From the NCBI GenBank assembly GCA_023667765.1, contig JAMOZS010000016.1:1-47941 (forward strand): a DNA stretch of 47,941 bases, written 5' to 3'. The notes beneath the pieces are model-generated. The model was not told the origin of the DNA. It did no database searches and saw only the letters and a program-made list of their open reading frames with translations. How positions within the stretch are numbered: position 1 is the first letter of the stretch; each line of letters starts with the position of its first letter. This stretch comes from Roseburia sp. GTDB lineage: Bacteria; Bacillota; Clostridia; Lachnospirales; Lachnospiraceae. Below, piece by piece: positions 33,490 through 43,317 of this stretch. Both the position numbers and the translations under genes were made by a program.

Positions 33490-34356
33490 TTACAATCTGA
33501 TGCTTTCTGCCAGCTCACTCAACCTGCGAAGTCTATGGTTCACACCGGACTTGCCGATAGGCGGCTCCATCAACTCCCCGAGCTCCTTCAACGGCGCGTC
33601 AGGATGCTCCAGACGTACGCATGCCATCTGACACAGACCTTCCGGCAGATTCTTTAACCCGTAATGGTCACGAATGTATTCTATATCCTCTATCTGCCTG
33701 GATGCCGCTGCCACGGTCTTGGTAATATTGGCTGTCTCACAGTTTACACGTCTGTTGACGGAATTACGCATTTCCTTTAAAATACGCAGATTTTCCAGCT
33801 CCATCAGCGCCACATGCGCTTCACAGACATTGAGCAAATCCACGATGCCCGAACCTTCCTTCAAATAGACCACATAATATTTTTTGCGAAGAATAATTCT
33901 GGCCTCTATATCGAATTCCCGGATTACCTCCTGCAGCTGTCTCGCCTTATCCTCCTCCGTACACACAAATTCCATATGATACGCCTTTCTGGGGTCGCTT
34001 ATGGAACCTATGCTTAAGAAAGCTCCTCTGATATAAGCTCTCTGACAACAGGAATTTTTAATCAGCATTTGATTGACAGGTTCTTCTAAATCGCCTATTT
34101 TATACAAAATTCCCTGCATTTCTTCTTGGCTTATCACAGCATCAGTATTTATATTATATGTTTTCTTTAATAATGTAAAGCCTTTTCTTATCACAGCTTC
34201 ATTTTCCGTCTGAAAGCCAATCGTATAATTGCCCTCTTTATCCTTACCATATTGTCCGCAAAAATGCATGATAGCGGCCAGCTCCGCCAGCTGGCAATGT
34301 CTCGCGGGACTGATATGCTTTACCAGCTCGTCCTTTACTTCACTTGAAAATGACAT
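33490..34356 (-). CDS. whiA: WhiA, LAGLIDADG-like/DNA-binding regulator
   Basis: The 288-residue protein begins MSFSSEVKDELVKH, as in Bacillus WhiA. It has an N-terminal LAGLIDADG-type fold (AYIRGAFLSIGSISDP, KAYHMEFVC) and a C-terminal helix-turn-helix. The latter shows NCETANITKTVAAASRQIED and the end LGELMEPPIGKSGVNHRLRR. WhiA affects cell division and chromosome segregation in Bacillota and sporulation genes in Streptomyces. A GTG at 34365 overlapping the rapZ stop is an alternative start. crh follows after 16 bases. Confidence 0.93.
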   Translation of the reverse strand: MSFSSEVKDELVKHISPARHCQLAELAAIMHFCGQYGKDKEGNYTIGFQTENEAVIRKGFTLLKKTYNINTDAVISQEEMQGILYKIGDLEEPVNQMLIKNSCCQRAYIRGAFLSIGSISDPRKAYHMEFVCTEEDKARQLQEVIREFDIEARIILRKKYYVVYLKEGSGIVDLLNVCEAHVALMELENLRILKEMRNSVNRRVNCETANITKTVAAASRQIEDIEYIRDHYGLKNLPEGLCQMACVRLEHPDAPLKELGELMEPPIGKSGVNHRLRRLSELAESIRL

Positions 34357-34361
34357 TCCAA

Positions 34362-35234
34362 TCACATCTTCCCATTATTGATATCCCTGTGCCAGAGCTT
34401 CATTCCATACTGCCGCTCCTCCTTCAGCTTCTCATACAGAGCGTTAGCCAGCGTGATGCTCCTGTGCTTACCTCCGGTACAGCCAATGGCTATCACCAGA
34501 TGATATTTCCCTTCCTTCACATAATTGGGCATCAAAAACTTCACCATATCCGTAAGCTTCTTCAGGAAATCCCCGGCCTCCGGAAAGCCCATCACATAGT
34601 CCTGTACCTCCTTATCATTGCCGGTCTTATTGCGCAGTTCCTCTATATAGAAGGGATTCGGCAGAAAGCGCACATCAAACACCAAATCCGCATCTGCCGG
34701 TATTCCGTTTTTAAAGCCAAAGGACATAATTGTCACCATAAGGCTATTATATTCCTCATTTCTGACAAAAATACGGTCAAGCTCCCCCTTCAATTCCCTT
34801 GTGAGCAGATTGGAGGTATCTATGACATAATCCGCATTTTTGCGAATGTTCTGCAGAACCTTGCGCTCCTTATGCACGCCGTCCTCCACCCGGCCCTTTG
34901 GCGCCAGGGGATGAACGCGCCTGCTCTCCTTATAGCGCTTAATCAATGCAGTCTCATCCGCATCCATAAATAATATTTCAAACTGATAGCCCTTTTTCTT
35001 CAGCTGGTTCAGTATCCTGGTGGCGTCCTCAAAGGACTGGTCTGTCCGCACATCCATCCCCAGAGCCACCTTGCTGATTTCGCTGCCCGGCATGGCAATC
35101 AGCTCCACAAATTTTTCCACCAGAGATACCGGAAGGTTGTCCACACAATAAAAACCGATATCCTCCAGCATTTTCATAACGGTTCTCTTACCGCTGCCGC
35201 TCATTCCTGTCACTACTACAAATCTCACGTTCAT
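34362..35234 (-). CDS. rapZ: RapZ/YvcJ family nucleotide-binding protein
   Basis: The 290-residue protein has the RapZ landmarks FYCVDNLPVSLVEKF, MDVRTDQ, KESRRVHPLAP and, at the C-terminus, IAIGCTGGKHRSITLANAL. In Escherichia coli RapZ controls a small RNA for GlcN6P synthase; in Bacillus YvcJ hydrolyses GTP. Walker A here reads GMSGSGKRT: the residue after Lys16 is Arg17 where family members have Ser or Thr. That residue normally helps hold Mg2+, so catalysis may be weakened. It lies between murB and whiA, 5 bases before the latter. Confidence 0.9.
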   Translation of the reverse strand: MNVRFVVVTGMSGSGKRTVMKMLEDIGFYCVDNLPVSLVEKFVELIAMPGSEISKVALGMDVRTDQSFEDATRILNQLKKKGYQFEILFMDADETALIKRYKESRRVHPLAPKGRVEDGVHKERKVLQNIRKNADYVIDTSNLLTRELKGELDRIFVRNEEYNSLMVTIMSFGFKNGIPADADLVFDVRFLPNPFYIEELRNKTGNDKEVQDYVMGFPEAGDFLKKLTDMVKFLMPNYVKEGKYHLVIAIGCTGGKHRSITLANALYEKLKEERQYGMKLWHRDINNGKM

Positions 35235-35297
35235 ACCCCATGTCCGCTCCGACTAAGCCAAATGCAAAAAACATCCCTGCAGGTTTCCCATACTTCA

Positions 35298-36212
35298 CTA
35301 AAAATTCCCCAAAAACACTATCTCCGGCTCCAGCCATATGTTAAAGACTTCCTTCACGCGCTGCTGCACATGCTCAATCAGCTCCCGGATATCCCCGGCG
35401 GTAGCTCCCCCCGCATTAATAATAAAGCCGCAATGCTTATCCGATACCCGGGCCCCGCCCAGCTGACAGCCCCTAAGCCCCGCCTTCATAATTAACTCTC
35501 CTGCAAAATATCCCTCGGGACGTTTAAAGGTGCTTCCCGCACTGGGAAATTCCAGCGGCTGCTTTTCTCTGCGCTTTATGGCGAGCTCTTCTATACGGGC
35601 CCTGACTGACTCTTTGTCTCCCGGCCGCAGTTCAAATGACACTTCTGTCACAATAAAGGGCTGGTTTCGAATGGTGCTGTGGCGGTAGCCGAATTCCATG
35701 GTATCATTATCCAGCTCCAGAAATTCTCCCTCTCTGTCAAGTACCGTAACGCTCTTTACCACCTGACTCATTTCCCCGTCGTAAGCTCCTGCATTCATCA
35801 CTACGCCGCCTCCCACCGTGCCGGGAATTCCGGCGGCAAATTCCAGACCGGTCAATCCATTCTCCATAGCAGCTATTGCCGCCTGAGAGAGCTTCACTCC
35901 TGCCTGACAGGTAACGCGGCTGCCTTCCACTTCTATTTTGTCCATACGGTTCCCAAGCTGTAATACAATTCCCCGATACCCCTTATCACTCACCAGCAGA
36001 TTACTGCCGTTTCCCAGAATGAAGGTGGGAAGCTCTATTTTGTGCAGATAATTCTGTACCTTCGCCAGCTGCTGCCTATTCTCCAGCTCTATCAGGCAAT
36101 CTGCCGGCCCGCCCACTCGAAAGGTGGTATGACGGGACATCGGCTCCTGTAAATAGATATTATCCTCCGGTACAAATCCCTTTAAAGCCTTTATTACCGC
36201 TTCACTAATCAT
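35298..36212 (-). CDS. murB: UDP-N-acetylenolpyruvoylglucosamine reductase
   Basis: The 304-residue FAD enzyme reduces the enolpyruvyl group to give UDP-MurNAc, the second step of peptidoglycan synthesis. Visible motifs are TTFRVGGPADCLIE and LGNGSNLLVSDKGYRG (FAD binding), AAGIPGTVGGGVVMNAGAYD, the catalytic Ser in FPSAGSTFKRP and the Glu in WLEPEIVFLG. ATG 36212 is chosen: AAAGGGAAG lies before it and the family begins with such a helix; 13 further codons are open upstream. It sits 55 bases after glcK. Confidence 0.94.
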   Translation of the reverse strand: MISEAVIKALKGFVPEDNIYLQEPMSRHTTFRVGGPADCLIELENRQQLAKVQNYLHKIELPTFILGNGSNLLVSDKGYRGIVLQLGNRMDKIEVEGSRVTCQAGVKLSQAAIAAMENGLTGLEFAAGIPGTVGGGVVMNAGAYDGEMSQVVKSVTVLDREGEFLELDNDTMEFGYRHSTIRNQPFIVTEVSFELRPGDKESVRARIEELAIKRREKQPLEFPSAGSTFKRPEGYFAGELIMKAGLRGCQLGGARVSDKHCGFIINAGGATAGDIRELIEHVQQRVKEVFNIWLEPEIVFLGNF

Positions 36213-36267
36213 ACTACAGCTTCCCTTTACTCCTATTATTGTCGTCCACACGGCCGCCCTGCAGCCG

Positions 36268-37206
36268 TTATTTCAAAATCAGCCCCGCAGCGCCATAAAT
36301 TCCCGCATCGTTTCCCAGGGTTGCCAGCTTGAACTTAACGCCCCGACAGGGGGCAAAAACATATTTTAAAAAAGCCGGCTCAATATAGGACAGCAGAATG
36401 TCTCCTGCCTTGGATACGCCTCCGCCAATTACAAATACTTCTGGATTCACTACTGACGCTACTGCCGACAGCCCTTTTCCCAGATAATCCCCGAACTGCT
36501 CCGCAATCTCAATGGCCAGCTCATCTCCTGCCTTCACTCCGTCAAAGACCGCCTTGGCCGACAGCTCTTCTCCTCTCAGCACACTGGGCTTGTCGTCCTT
36601 TTCCAGCCGCCTTCTTGCCAGCCGTACAATACCGGTAGCCGAAGTATACTGCTCCAGACAGCCTCTTTTCTTACAGCCGCATTGCTCCGGCTCACCGTCC
36701 TGGATATGAATATGGCCAATCTCTCCCCCGGCTCCCGTGGCTCCTGTAAGAATTTTCCCGTTTACAATAATACCGCCGCCCACGCCGGTTCCCAGCGTCA
36801 CAGCCACCATATTGGAATAGCCCTTGCCGCCTCCCTGCCACATTTCTCCAAAGGCCGCCGCATTGGCGTCATTCGCCGCTTTTACGGGCACATTCAGATA
36901 AGCGTTTAACACCTGAGGAATATTAAATACTCCCCAGCCGATATTGACTGCGCCTCCCACCAGCGTCCCTTCGTCGTCAATCGCTCCGGGAGCGCCTACG
37001 CCAATCCCGGCAATATCCTCCATGGAAATCGCCTTTTCCTGCATTTTATTCAGAATGCTCTCTGCCACATCCGGCAGAATCGCAGCGCCGTTATTCTCCT
37101 TTATCGTAGGAATCTCCCACTTATCCAGCACGCTGCCCGCTTTATCAAAAAGTCCCATTTTAACGGTAGTCCCGCCGATATCCACTCCAAACGCATAGTT
37201 ATTCAT
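36268..37206 (-). CDS. glcK: ROK-family glucokinase
   Basis: The 312-residue kinase begins MNNYAFGVDIGGTTVKMGLF (phosphate-binding loop) and has the ROK zinc motif CGCKKRGCLEQYTSATGI plus GGEIGHIHI. The catalytic Asp is in AANDANAAAFGE. It phosphorylates glucose with ATP, feeding glycolysis, and its cysteine cluster binds zinc. ATG 37206 starts one base after the hprK stop, with GAGGAAG before it; the frame is open further upstream but inside hprK. Close coupling with HPr kinase fits shared carbon control. Confidence 0.9.
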   Translation of the reverse strand: MNNYAFGVDIGGTTVKMGLFDKAGSVLDKWEIPTIKENNGAAILPDVAESILNKMQEKAISMEDIAGIGVGAPGAIDDEGTLVGGAVNIGWGVFNIPQVLNAYLNVPVKAANDANAAAFGEMWQGGGKGYSNMVAVTLGTGVGGGIIVNGKILTGATGAGGEIGHIHIQDGEPEQCGCKKRGCLEQYTSATGIVRLARRRLEKDDKPSVLRGEELSAKAVFDGVKAGDELAIEIAEQFGDYLGKGLSAVASVVNPEVFVIGGGVSKAGDILLSYIEPAFLKYVFAPCRGVKFKLATLGNDAGIYGAAGLILK

Positions 37207-37207
37207 A

Positions 37208-38152
37208 CTAATCTTCCTCATCCTCTTCCCGCCTTTTTGCCAGAGAATTCTGCACACGGGCATACAGCTCCTGAGCCGCATTGTAGCCCATTTTCTTCTG
37301 ACGATGGTTTACCGCCGCAGACTCGCAGATAATCGCCAAATTCCTCCCGGGACGGATAGGGATATTATGGCACACCACCTTATTGCCCAAATACTCCGTA
37401 TAACTTTCCTCCAGCCCCAGTCTGTCATACTCCTTATCCTTATCCCAATCCTCCAGACGAATCACCAGGTCGATATTCTGGGTATCCTTCACGGAGGATG
37501 CGCCGAACAGAGCCTTCACGTCTACGATACCGATACCTCGAAGCTCGATAAAATGCTTCGTAATATCCGGTGCGGAGCCTATCAGCGTGTCCTCACTTAC
37601 CTTGCGCAGCTCCACCACGTCATCCGTCACAAGACGATGACCTCTTTTAATCAGCTCCAGCGCCGCCTCAGATTTACCGATACCGCTCTCACCCGTAATC
37701 AATACGCCCTCACCGTATACATCCACCAGCACGCCGTGTACGGAAATACAGGGAGCCAGCTTCACATTCAGCCATCTGATAATTTCCGCCATAAATGCGG
37801 AAGTCGCTTTCTTCGTGGAAAACACAGGAATACCATGCTTCAGAGCAATCTCCAAAAAGACCTCGTCCGGCTTCAGCTCCCGGCAGTATACTACACAGGG
37901 AATCTCATAGGACATCAGCCTCTCATAGACCTCCCGTTTTCTTTCCTCATCCAGGCCTTCCATATAAGTATATTCCACAAATCCGATAATTTGCAGGCGG
38001 GTTGCATCAAAATGTTCAAAATATCCGGCCATCTGCAAGGCAGGACGGTTGATATCGGGCTGAGTAATCTTAATTTTACGCACATCTATCTCCGGCGTCA
38101 GATTATCCAGCTTCATCTTATCAATGATACGAGTTAAACTTACACTTGCCAT
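37208..38152 (-). CDS. hprK: HPr kinase/phosphorylase
   Basis: The 314-residue enzyme adds and removes phosphate on Ser46 of HPr and Crh. It shows Walker A GESGIGKS (about 154-161), the conserved His139 in SVHGVLVDVYG, TDDVVELR and the signature IELRGIGIVDVKALFG. The N-terminal domain (about 1-120) is the usual regulatory part. ATG 38152 is preceded by AGGAGG; 12 more codons are open upstream. Its substrate Crh is encoded 4 kb further along the same strand. The acidic tail REEDEED is a small oddity. Confidence 0.94.
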   Translation of the reverse strand: MASVSLTRIIDKMKLDNLTPEIDVRKIKITQPDINRPALQMAGYFEHFDATRLQIIGFVEYTYMEGLDEERKREVYERLMSYEIPCVVYCRELKPDEVFLEIALKHGIPVFSTKKATSAFMAEIIRWLNVKLAPCISVHGVLVDVYGEGVLITGESGIGKSEAALELIKRGHRLVTDDVVELRKVSEDTLIGSAPDITKHFIELRGIGIVDVKALFGASSVKDTQNIDLVIRLEDWDKDKEYDRLGLEESYTEYLGNKVVCHNIPIRPGRNLAIICESAAVNHRQKKMGYNAAQELYARVQNSLAKRREEDEED

Positions 38153-38184
38153 AGAAGCCTCCTGTTCCATTTTTTTCCAGTTTA

Positions 38185-40050
38185 TCACACCTTCTTAAAA
38201 AACGCTACAATTTCCTTAGCGGTGCGCTCATTGAGTTCCGGCACCTCCATCAGCTCCTCCAGCGTGGCATCCCTGATATCCGAAAGGGATTTAAAATGCC
38301 GCATCAGAGCTTTCCTTCGGGCAGGCCCCACTCCGGGTATATCGTCCAGCACAGACTTTACCTGACTCTTGCTGCGCAGAGACCTGTGATACTCAATCGC
38401 AAAGCGATGGGCTTCATCCTGAATACGGGTAATCAGCTTAAAGCCCTCTGAACGGGTATCAATGGGTAATTCTACATTATTATAATATAACCCTCTGGTG
38501 CGATGATTATCATCCTTCACCATACCGCATACCGGTATCTGCATGTGGAGCTCCTCCAGCACGGACAGTGCGATATTCACCTGACCCCGGCCGCCGTCCA
38601 TCAGCAGCAGGTCCGGAAACCTCGTAAAGCTGCCGTACTCCCGGTTCAGCTCCTTCTCCTCCAGCTCCCTGCGCTCCTCCATGCCGTGGGTAAAACGCCG
38701 GGTGAGCACCTCCCGCATACAGGCATAATCATCCGGCCCGGCCACCGTCTTAATACGAAACTTCCGATAGTCGCTGGGCTTGGACTTCCCCTTCTCAAAG
38801 ACCACCATGGAACCCACATTCTCGAAACCGTTAATATTGGAAATATCAAAGGCCTCCATGCGCTCAATATGAGGAAGAGAAAGCAAAGCAGCAATCTCCT
38901 TTACCGCACCGATGGTTCTGCCCTCTTCCCGCTTCAGCTTCTCCCGGTCCTGGTTTAAAATAAGCTTTGCGTTCTGGGCCGCAAGCTCCACCAGCTTTTC
39001 CTTGCTGCCGATTTTCGGCACTCGAAGATACACCCTGCCGCCTTTCCTTTCGCTGAGCCATTTCTCAACCAGCGCCCTGTCCTCTATCTCATATTGCAGC
39101 ATCAGCTCTCTCGGAATAAAGGGCGTGCCCGCATAAAACTGTTTCACAAAATCCTCCAGTATCTGCGCCTTGCCACTCTCTGACACATTTGTCATATAAT
39201 AATGCTCCCGGCCAATTAGCTTGCCGTCCCTGACAAAAAAAACCTGTACTACAGCCTCTCTCTCATCTGCATACAGCGCAATCACATCCTTATCCTCCAA
39301 TGCGCTGTCGGTAATCTTCTGCTTCTGAGCAACCTGCCTGACACTGTTATATAAGTCCCGATATCCCGCCGCCTCCTCAAACCTCATCTCTTCCGCCGCC
39401 GCCTGCATCTTTTGCTCCAGGTCTTTTAAAATCGGACTGTAATTCCCGTTTAAAAACTCCATTGCCCCTGCTACCTGCTGCCGATAGCTCTCCCGGTCCA
39501 CATATCCCTGGCAGGGACCCAGACACTGTTTAATATGATAATTCAGGCAGGGACGCTCCAGCCCAATATCCCTGGGAAGGCTCCGGTTACAGGTACGCAG
39601 CTGATAAAGCTTATTCAACAGCTCTATGGTATCCTTGACTGCCCCTGCGCTGGTAAAAGGGCCGAAATACTTCGATTTATCCTTCTTCATCGTACGGGAA
39701 AACAGAATCCTGGGATACTCCTCTCCCAGTGTTACTTTAATATATGGATACGTCTTATCGTCCTTCAATAAGGTATTATACTTGGGCGAATGCTCTTTAA
39801 TCAGATTATTCTCCAGCACCAGCGCCTCCAGCTCCGAATCGGTAATAATATATTCGAAACGGGCAATCAGGGAAACCATCTGGTCTATGGCGGGACCCCT
39901 TCCTATATTGGTGCGAAAATAAGAGCGCACCCTGTTGTGCAGGTCAATCGCTTTGCCCACATACAAAATGACATCTCTGTCATCTCTCATGATGTAAACC
40001 CCAGGCTTATGGGGGAGCTTTTTCAGTTCTTCCTCAAATTGAAATAACAT
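38185..40050 (-). CDS. uvrC: Excinuclease ABC subunit C
   Basis: The 621-residue nuclease makes both cuts in nucleotide excision repair. An N-terminal GIY-YIG domain ([28 protein letters not shown]), the UVR domain (about 200-235, [18 protein letters not shown]), the RNase H-like endonuclease ([32 protein letters not shown]) and paired helix-hairpin-helix ([18 protein letters not shown]) are all present. ATG 40050 follows GGGAGGGA. It is first in a run that reaches fba and has a near-consensus promoter. Confidence 0.95.
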   Translation of the reverse strand: MLFQFEEELKKLPHKPGVYIMRDDRDVILYVGKAIDLHNRVRSYFRTNIGRGPAIDQMVSLIARFEYIITDSELEALVLENNLIKEHSPKYNTLLKDDKTYPYIKVTLGEEYPRILFSRTMKKDKSKYFGPFTSAGAVKDTIELLNKLYQLRTCNRSLPRDIGLERPCLNYHIKQCLGPCQGYVDRESYRQQVAGAMEFLNGNYSPILKDLEQKMQAAAEEMRFEEAAGYRDLYNSVRQVAQKQKITDSALEDKDVIALYADEREAVVQVFFVRDGKLIGREHYYMTNVSESGKAQILEDFVKQFYAGTPFIPRELMLQYEIEDRALVEKWLSERKGGRVYLRVPKIGSKEKLVELAAQNAKLILNQDREKLKREEGRTIGAVKEIAALLSLPHIERMEAFDISNINGFENVGSMVVFEKGKSKPSDYRKFRIKTVAGPDDYACMREVLTRRFTHGMEERRELEEKELNREYGSFTRFPDLLLMDGGRGQVNIALSVLEELHMQIPVCGMVKDDNHRTRGLYYNNVELPIDTRSEGFKLITRIQDEAHRFAIEYHRSLRSKSQVKSVLDDIPGVGPARRKALMRHFKSLSDIRDATLEELMEVPELNERTAKEIVAFFKKV

Positions 40051-40083
40051 AGCAGAAAATCCCTCCCTCCCCACTTTCCCCTG

Positions 40084-40112
40084 ATTATCCTATGTTTCAA
40101 AGAAAATGTCAA
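40084..40112 (-). promoter_or_regulatory. Promoter of the uvrC-hprK-glcK-murB-rapZ-whiA-crh run
   Basis: On the minus strand TTGACA (40112-40107), 17 bases, GATAAT (40089-40084). Start expected near 40077, about 27 bases before the uvrC ATG. Confidence 0.75.
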
Positions 40113-40186
40113 CTTATGCGGGATACCCATGAACCTTTCACAAAAAACCTCATATCATAAACCAAATGCCCCTACAGAGGTTCAAA

Positions 40187-40789
40187 ATGGCTTTAGGAAA
40201 CAGAGGTATTCTTTTACAATCAGGAGATACGATGCAGATAAATAACGCATTGGTCGAGGAGGTTAATACCTCAAATGATACAACAGGCTATCTATTGGTT
40301 TCTTATGTGAATACCGATGTCGTTTCTTTCACAAACAGCATATCCTCCATCAGTTATCTGCAGCTTAATGTGAACGGAAATACCGCTATTCTCAATCTGA
40401 ACGGAAGCAGCAACTGCCTGTGCGATATACAGGAGGGTATGTGGGTAGACGCTGTTTTTTCTCCCAAACTAACCCGCAGCATCCCGCCTCAGACAACCGC
40501 CTTTTTAATACTGGCCCGCAGAGGAATACCCGCTTCCACTCAGACCAGCACCGCCCAGATTATTTCCGTCGATACGGACCAGGGCTCCCTGCTTACCGGG
40601 AATCCTAACAATATAGACAGTCAGACCCTTTATCATATCACGAACAATACGCTTATAAGAAATCGTTGGGGAATCCCTATCCGTCTTATGGATTTACGCC
40701 CCGGACAAACGGTAAGAATTGTCCACGCCAATTTCCAGACAGCCAGCATTCCTCCCCAGACGACTGCCTTCTATATCCAACTACTCTGA
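40187..40789 (+). CDS. Uncharacterised protein with an internal duplication
   Basis: The 200-residue protein has two similar halves. Each ends with the same phrase: SIPPQTTAFLILARR (about 98-112) and SIPPQTTAFYIQLL (the C-terminus), preceded by beta-rich stretches (MWVDAVFSPKLTR; QTVRIVHANFQTA). No signal peptide or membrane helix is visible. ATG 40187 has GAGG six bases before it; ATG 40232 has an even stronger AGGAG, and ATG 40166 has none, so the start is uncertain. It is a single gene between uvrC (divergent) and ftsH (convergent). I do not recognise the family; the fold is probably a duplicated small beta-barrel. Confidence 0.6.
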   Translation: MALGNRGILLQSGDTMQINNALVEEVNTSNDTTGYLLVSYVNTDVVSFTNSISSISYLQLNVNGNTAILNLNGSSNCLCDIQEGMWVDAVFSPKLTRSIPPQTTAFLILARRGIPASTQTSTAQIISVDTDQGSLLTGNPNNIDSQTLYHITNNTLIRNRWGIPIRLMDLRPGQTVRIVHANFQTASIPPQTTAFYIQLL

Positions 40790-40812
40790 TTAAGCCTCCA
40801 TCCTTGTACGAT

Positions 40813-40855
40813 AAACTAAGGAAGCGCTGAGTAAGTCAGCTCTTCCTTAGAGTTT
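40813..40855. terminator. Palindromic AAACTAAGGAAG element, probable two-way terminator
   Basis: AAACT, AAGGAAG and GCTGA pair with TCAGC, CTTCCTT and AGTTT around loop GTAAG, with small bulges. It lies between the convergent orphan gene and ftsH. The first 12 bases recur at 18441-18452. Confidence 0.55.
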
Positions 40856-40868
40856 CCGACGAATACCT

Positions 40869-43046
40869 CTATTCATCCAGCCGCCTGTTAGAAAACCGCC
40901 CCACCGGCCTGTCGTCCTCAGGGGGATAATTGTTCAGATAGGGAGGTCTTTCAGGCACGGTACCTTGGGATTCGTCCGTAATCGTCACATCTATTTTTTC
41001 ACCGACCCGGGACGTCTCCTCCTCTGCCGGCTTCTCAAGAGGCTTTTCCTCTGTGGTTTCCTTCTCCTGCGTTTCCTTCTCTTCCGTCTGCTGCTCCGGC
41101 TCGGGAAGGCCTTTTTCCTTTCGGAATATTTCCATAAACTCCTTACCGGTAATCGTCTCCTTCTCTATCAGGAAGGCCGCCAGCTTATCCATAATCTCAC
41201 GGTTTTCACGGAGCATGGAAAGCGCCTTTTCATAACTTTCCTTCAGGATATCCACCACCTCGTCATCGATACGAGCCGCCGTTTCCTCGCTGCAGGTCAA
41301 CGCAGACCTTCCTTCCAGATACTGACTCTCCACGGTCGCCAGCCCCACCAGGCCGAACCGCTTGCTCATACCAAAGCGGGTTACCATATTGCGGGCAATG
41401 TCCGTGGCCTTTTCAATATCGTTGGCGGCGCCTGTGGTCACGGTATCGAATACAATCTCCTCCGCCGCCCGGCCGCCTACCAGGCCAACCAGCATATCCC
41501 GAAGCTCCGCCTCGGTATTTAAATACTTTTCTTCCTCGGGCACATGCATCACATAGCCCAAAGCCCCCATGGTACGAGGCACTATCGTAATCTTCTGCAC
41601 CGGCTCGGAATTCTTCTGAAGAGCGCTGATTAACGCATGGCCCACCTCATGATAGGATACAATCTTGCGCTCCTCTTTACTCATGATACGGTCTTTCTTC
41701 TCCTTGCCCACCAGCACCTGCTCCACGGCGGCGAACAAATCCTGCTGATTGACATACTCTCTTTTCTCCTTAACCGCGTTAATGGCCGCCTCGTTTATCA
41801 TATTTGCCAAATCCGAACCCACCGCTCCGCTGGTAGCCAGTGCGATAGCGTCCAAATCCACGCTTTCATCCATCTTTACATCCTTGGAATGTACCTTTAA
41901 TATCTCCACGCGTCCCTTTAAATCCGGCTTATCCACGATAATACGTCTGTCAAAACGCCCGGGACGAAGCAGCGCCTTATCCAGAATCTCCGGGCGGTTG
42001 GTTGCCCCTAAAATCAAAATACCCTTAGAGCTGTCAAAGCCATCCATCTCGGAAAGCAGCTGATTTAATGTCTGCTCCCTCTCCTCATTGCCGCCGCCAT
42101 ACTTGGAATCACGGCTCCTGCCGATAGCGTCAATCTCGTCAATAAAAATAATACAGGGCGCATTCTTCGTGGCTTCCTTAAACAAATCGCGCACACGGCT
42201 GGCGCCTACGCCCACATATAGTTCGATAAAATCCGAACCGGTCAGGGAAAAGAAAGGCACATGAGCCTCACCGGCAACCGCCTTTGCCAGCAGCGTCTTA
42301 CCGGTACCGGGAGGGCCCACCAGCAACGCGCCCTTGGGAAGCCTTGCACCAATCTGAGCATACTTCCCGGGATTGTGCAGGAAATCAACAACCTCCACCA
42401 GAGATTCCTTCGCTTCATCCTCGCCGGCAACATCCTTAAAAGTAACGCCTGTCTCCTTCTGCACATAGACCTTGGCATTGCTCTTTCCCACGCCCATAGG
42501 GCCGCCGCTTCCGCCCATTTTGCGGAAGAAAAATCCTAACAGTACCCAGATTAACACAAGAGGCAATACCACGGTAATCAGGATATCCATCCAGATACTG
42601 GACTGCTGTACATACTCTCCCTTCACGCCATGGGCCTCCAGACGGGAGGTCAGCGTATCCAGACTTTCCATCAGCATGGTGGTATAGGTGGTGGCACTGT
42701 TTTGCTGCAGCTGGGAGAGCAGCGGATTATAGTACTGAGACGGATTCTGCTGGCTCTGCTCCGCCTTTTTCAGGGTGACGGTAAGCAGTCCGCTGTCCGC
42801 CACCTTGACCGCCTCCACCTTATCCGCCTCCAAATCAGCCAGAAATTCCGTATATTCCGTCCGGTTATCCTTGCCGGAACCGCCGAACATAGTATTATAA
42901 AACATAAAAATCAGCAGTACCGTGCTCAGTACTGCCAACGCAAGCATTATCGGGCTTGGCTTCCTGGGCGGACGATTTCCTCCGCCTCCGTTTCCACGAT
43001 TGTTGTAACCGTTTCCATTATCATGTTGATTCATCTGGTTGTCCAT
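40869..43046 (-). CDS. ftsH: ATP-dependent zinc metalloprotease FtsH
   Basis: The 725-residue membrane protease has TM1 (about 32-53), an outer domain, TM2 (about 153-174) and an AAA+ module. The module has Walker A GPPGTGKT (244-251), Walker B FIDEID (301-306) and the arginine fingers RPGRFDRR. The protease part has HEVGH (466-470). It degrades membrane and short-lived cytosolic proteins. The N-terminus is unusually Asn/Gly-rich and the last 85 residues form an acidic Glu/Thr/Pro tail, longer than usual. GGAG precedes ATG 43046. HflK and HflC are its likely partners. Confidence 0.95.
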   Translation of the reverse strand: MDNQMNQHDNGNGYNNRGNGGGGNRPPRKPSPIMLALAVLSTVLLIFMFYNTMFGGSGKDNRTEYTEFLADLEADKVEAVKVADSGLLTVTLKKAEQSQQNPSQYYNPLLSQLQQNSATTYTTMLMESLDTLTSRLEAHGVKGEYVQQSSIWMDILITVVLPLVLIWVLLGFFFRKMGGSGGPMGVGKSNAKVYVQKETGVTFKDVAGEDEAKESLVEVVDFLHNPGKYAQIGARLPKGALLVGPPGTGKTLLAKAVAGEAHVPFFSLTGSDFIELYVGVGASRVRDLFKEATKNAPCIIFIDEIDAIGRSRDSKYGGGNEEREQTLNQLLSEMDGFDSSKGILILGATNRPEILDKALLRPGRFDRRIIVDKPDLKGRVEILKVHSKDVKMDESVDLDAIALATSGAVGSDLANMINEAAINAVKEKREYVNQQDLFAAVEQVLVGKEKKDRIMSKEERKIVSYHEVGHALISALQKNSEPVQKITIVPRTMGALGYVMHVPEEEKYLNTEAELRDMLVGLVGGRAAEEIVFDTVTTGAANDIEKATDIARNMVTRFGMSKRFGLVGLATVESQYLEGRSALTCSEETAARIDDEVVDILKESYEKALSMLRENREIMDKLAAFLIEKETITGKEFMEIFRKEKGLPEPEQQTEEKETQEKETTEEKPLEKPAEEETSRVGEKIDVTITDESQGTVPERPPYLNNYPPEDDRPVGRFSNRRLDE

Positions 43047-43142
43047 AACAGCTCCATTTCTTTTCTATCTACTATTGTAAACCGTTGTCACGGCCGCTAT
43101 TCATAAAAATGCTGCGACGCCAAACTGCAATCAGCTCATTCT

Positions 43143-43171
43143 ATTATAGATATAACAGAATGATAAATCAA
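43143..43171 (-). promoter_or_regulatory. Promoter of ftsH
   Basis: On the minus strand TTGATT (43171-43166), 17 bases, TATAAT (43148-43143). It gives a leader of about 90 bases. Confidence 0.7.
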
Positions 43172-43236
43172 TAGAGGAAATGTTAAAAATAATTGCCACT
43201 TCTAAAAGTTTTCTTAAATAATTGACCATTTCCCCA

Positions 43237-43265
43237 TTGATTTTAACAATTTTTTTTTGTATGAT
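43237..43265 (+). promoter_or_regulatory. Promoter of the DUF1846 gene
   Basis: TTGATT (43237-43242), 17 bases, TATGAT (43260-43265). A start near 43272 lies downstream of the longest possible start codon of the gene (43222), so a start at 43288 or 43318 must be used. It diverges from the ftsH promoter about 65 bases away. Confidence 0.7.
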
Positions 43266-43317
43266 AAACAAGTATATCGGAATACACATGGATAAAAAGA
43301 GGGAAAGGTTTTATGCT

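Noticed and set aside
40869-43046. HEVGH in FtsH as a defective zinc site
   Set aside because: The motif is HExGH; only the variable middle residue differs from the common HEAGH.
43222-43265. TTGACC (43222) as the -35 partner of TATGAT (43260)
   Set aside because: The gap is 32 bases; TTGATT at 43237 gives the correct 17.
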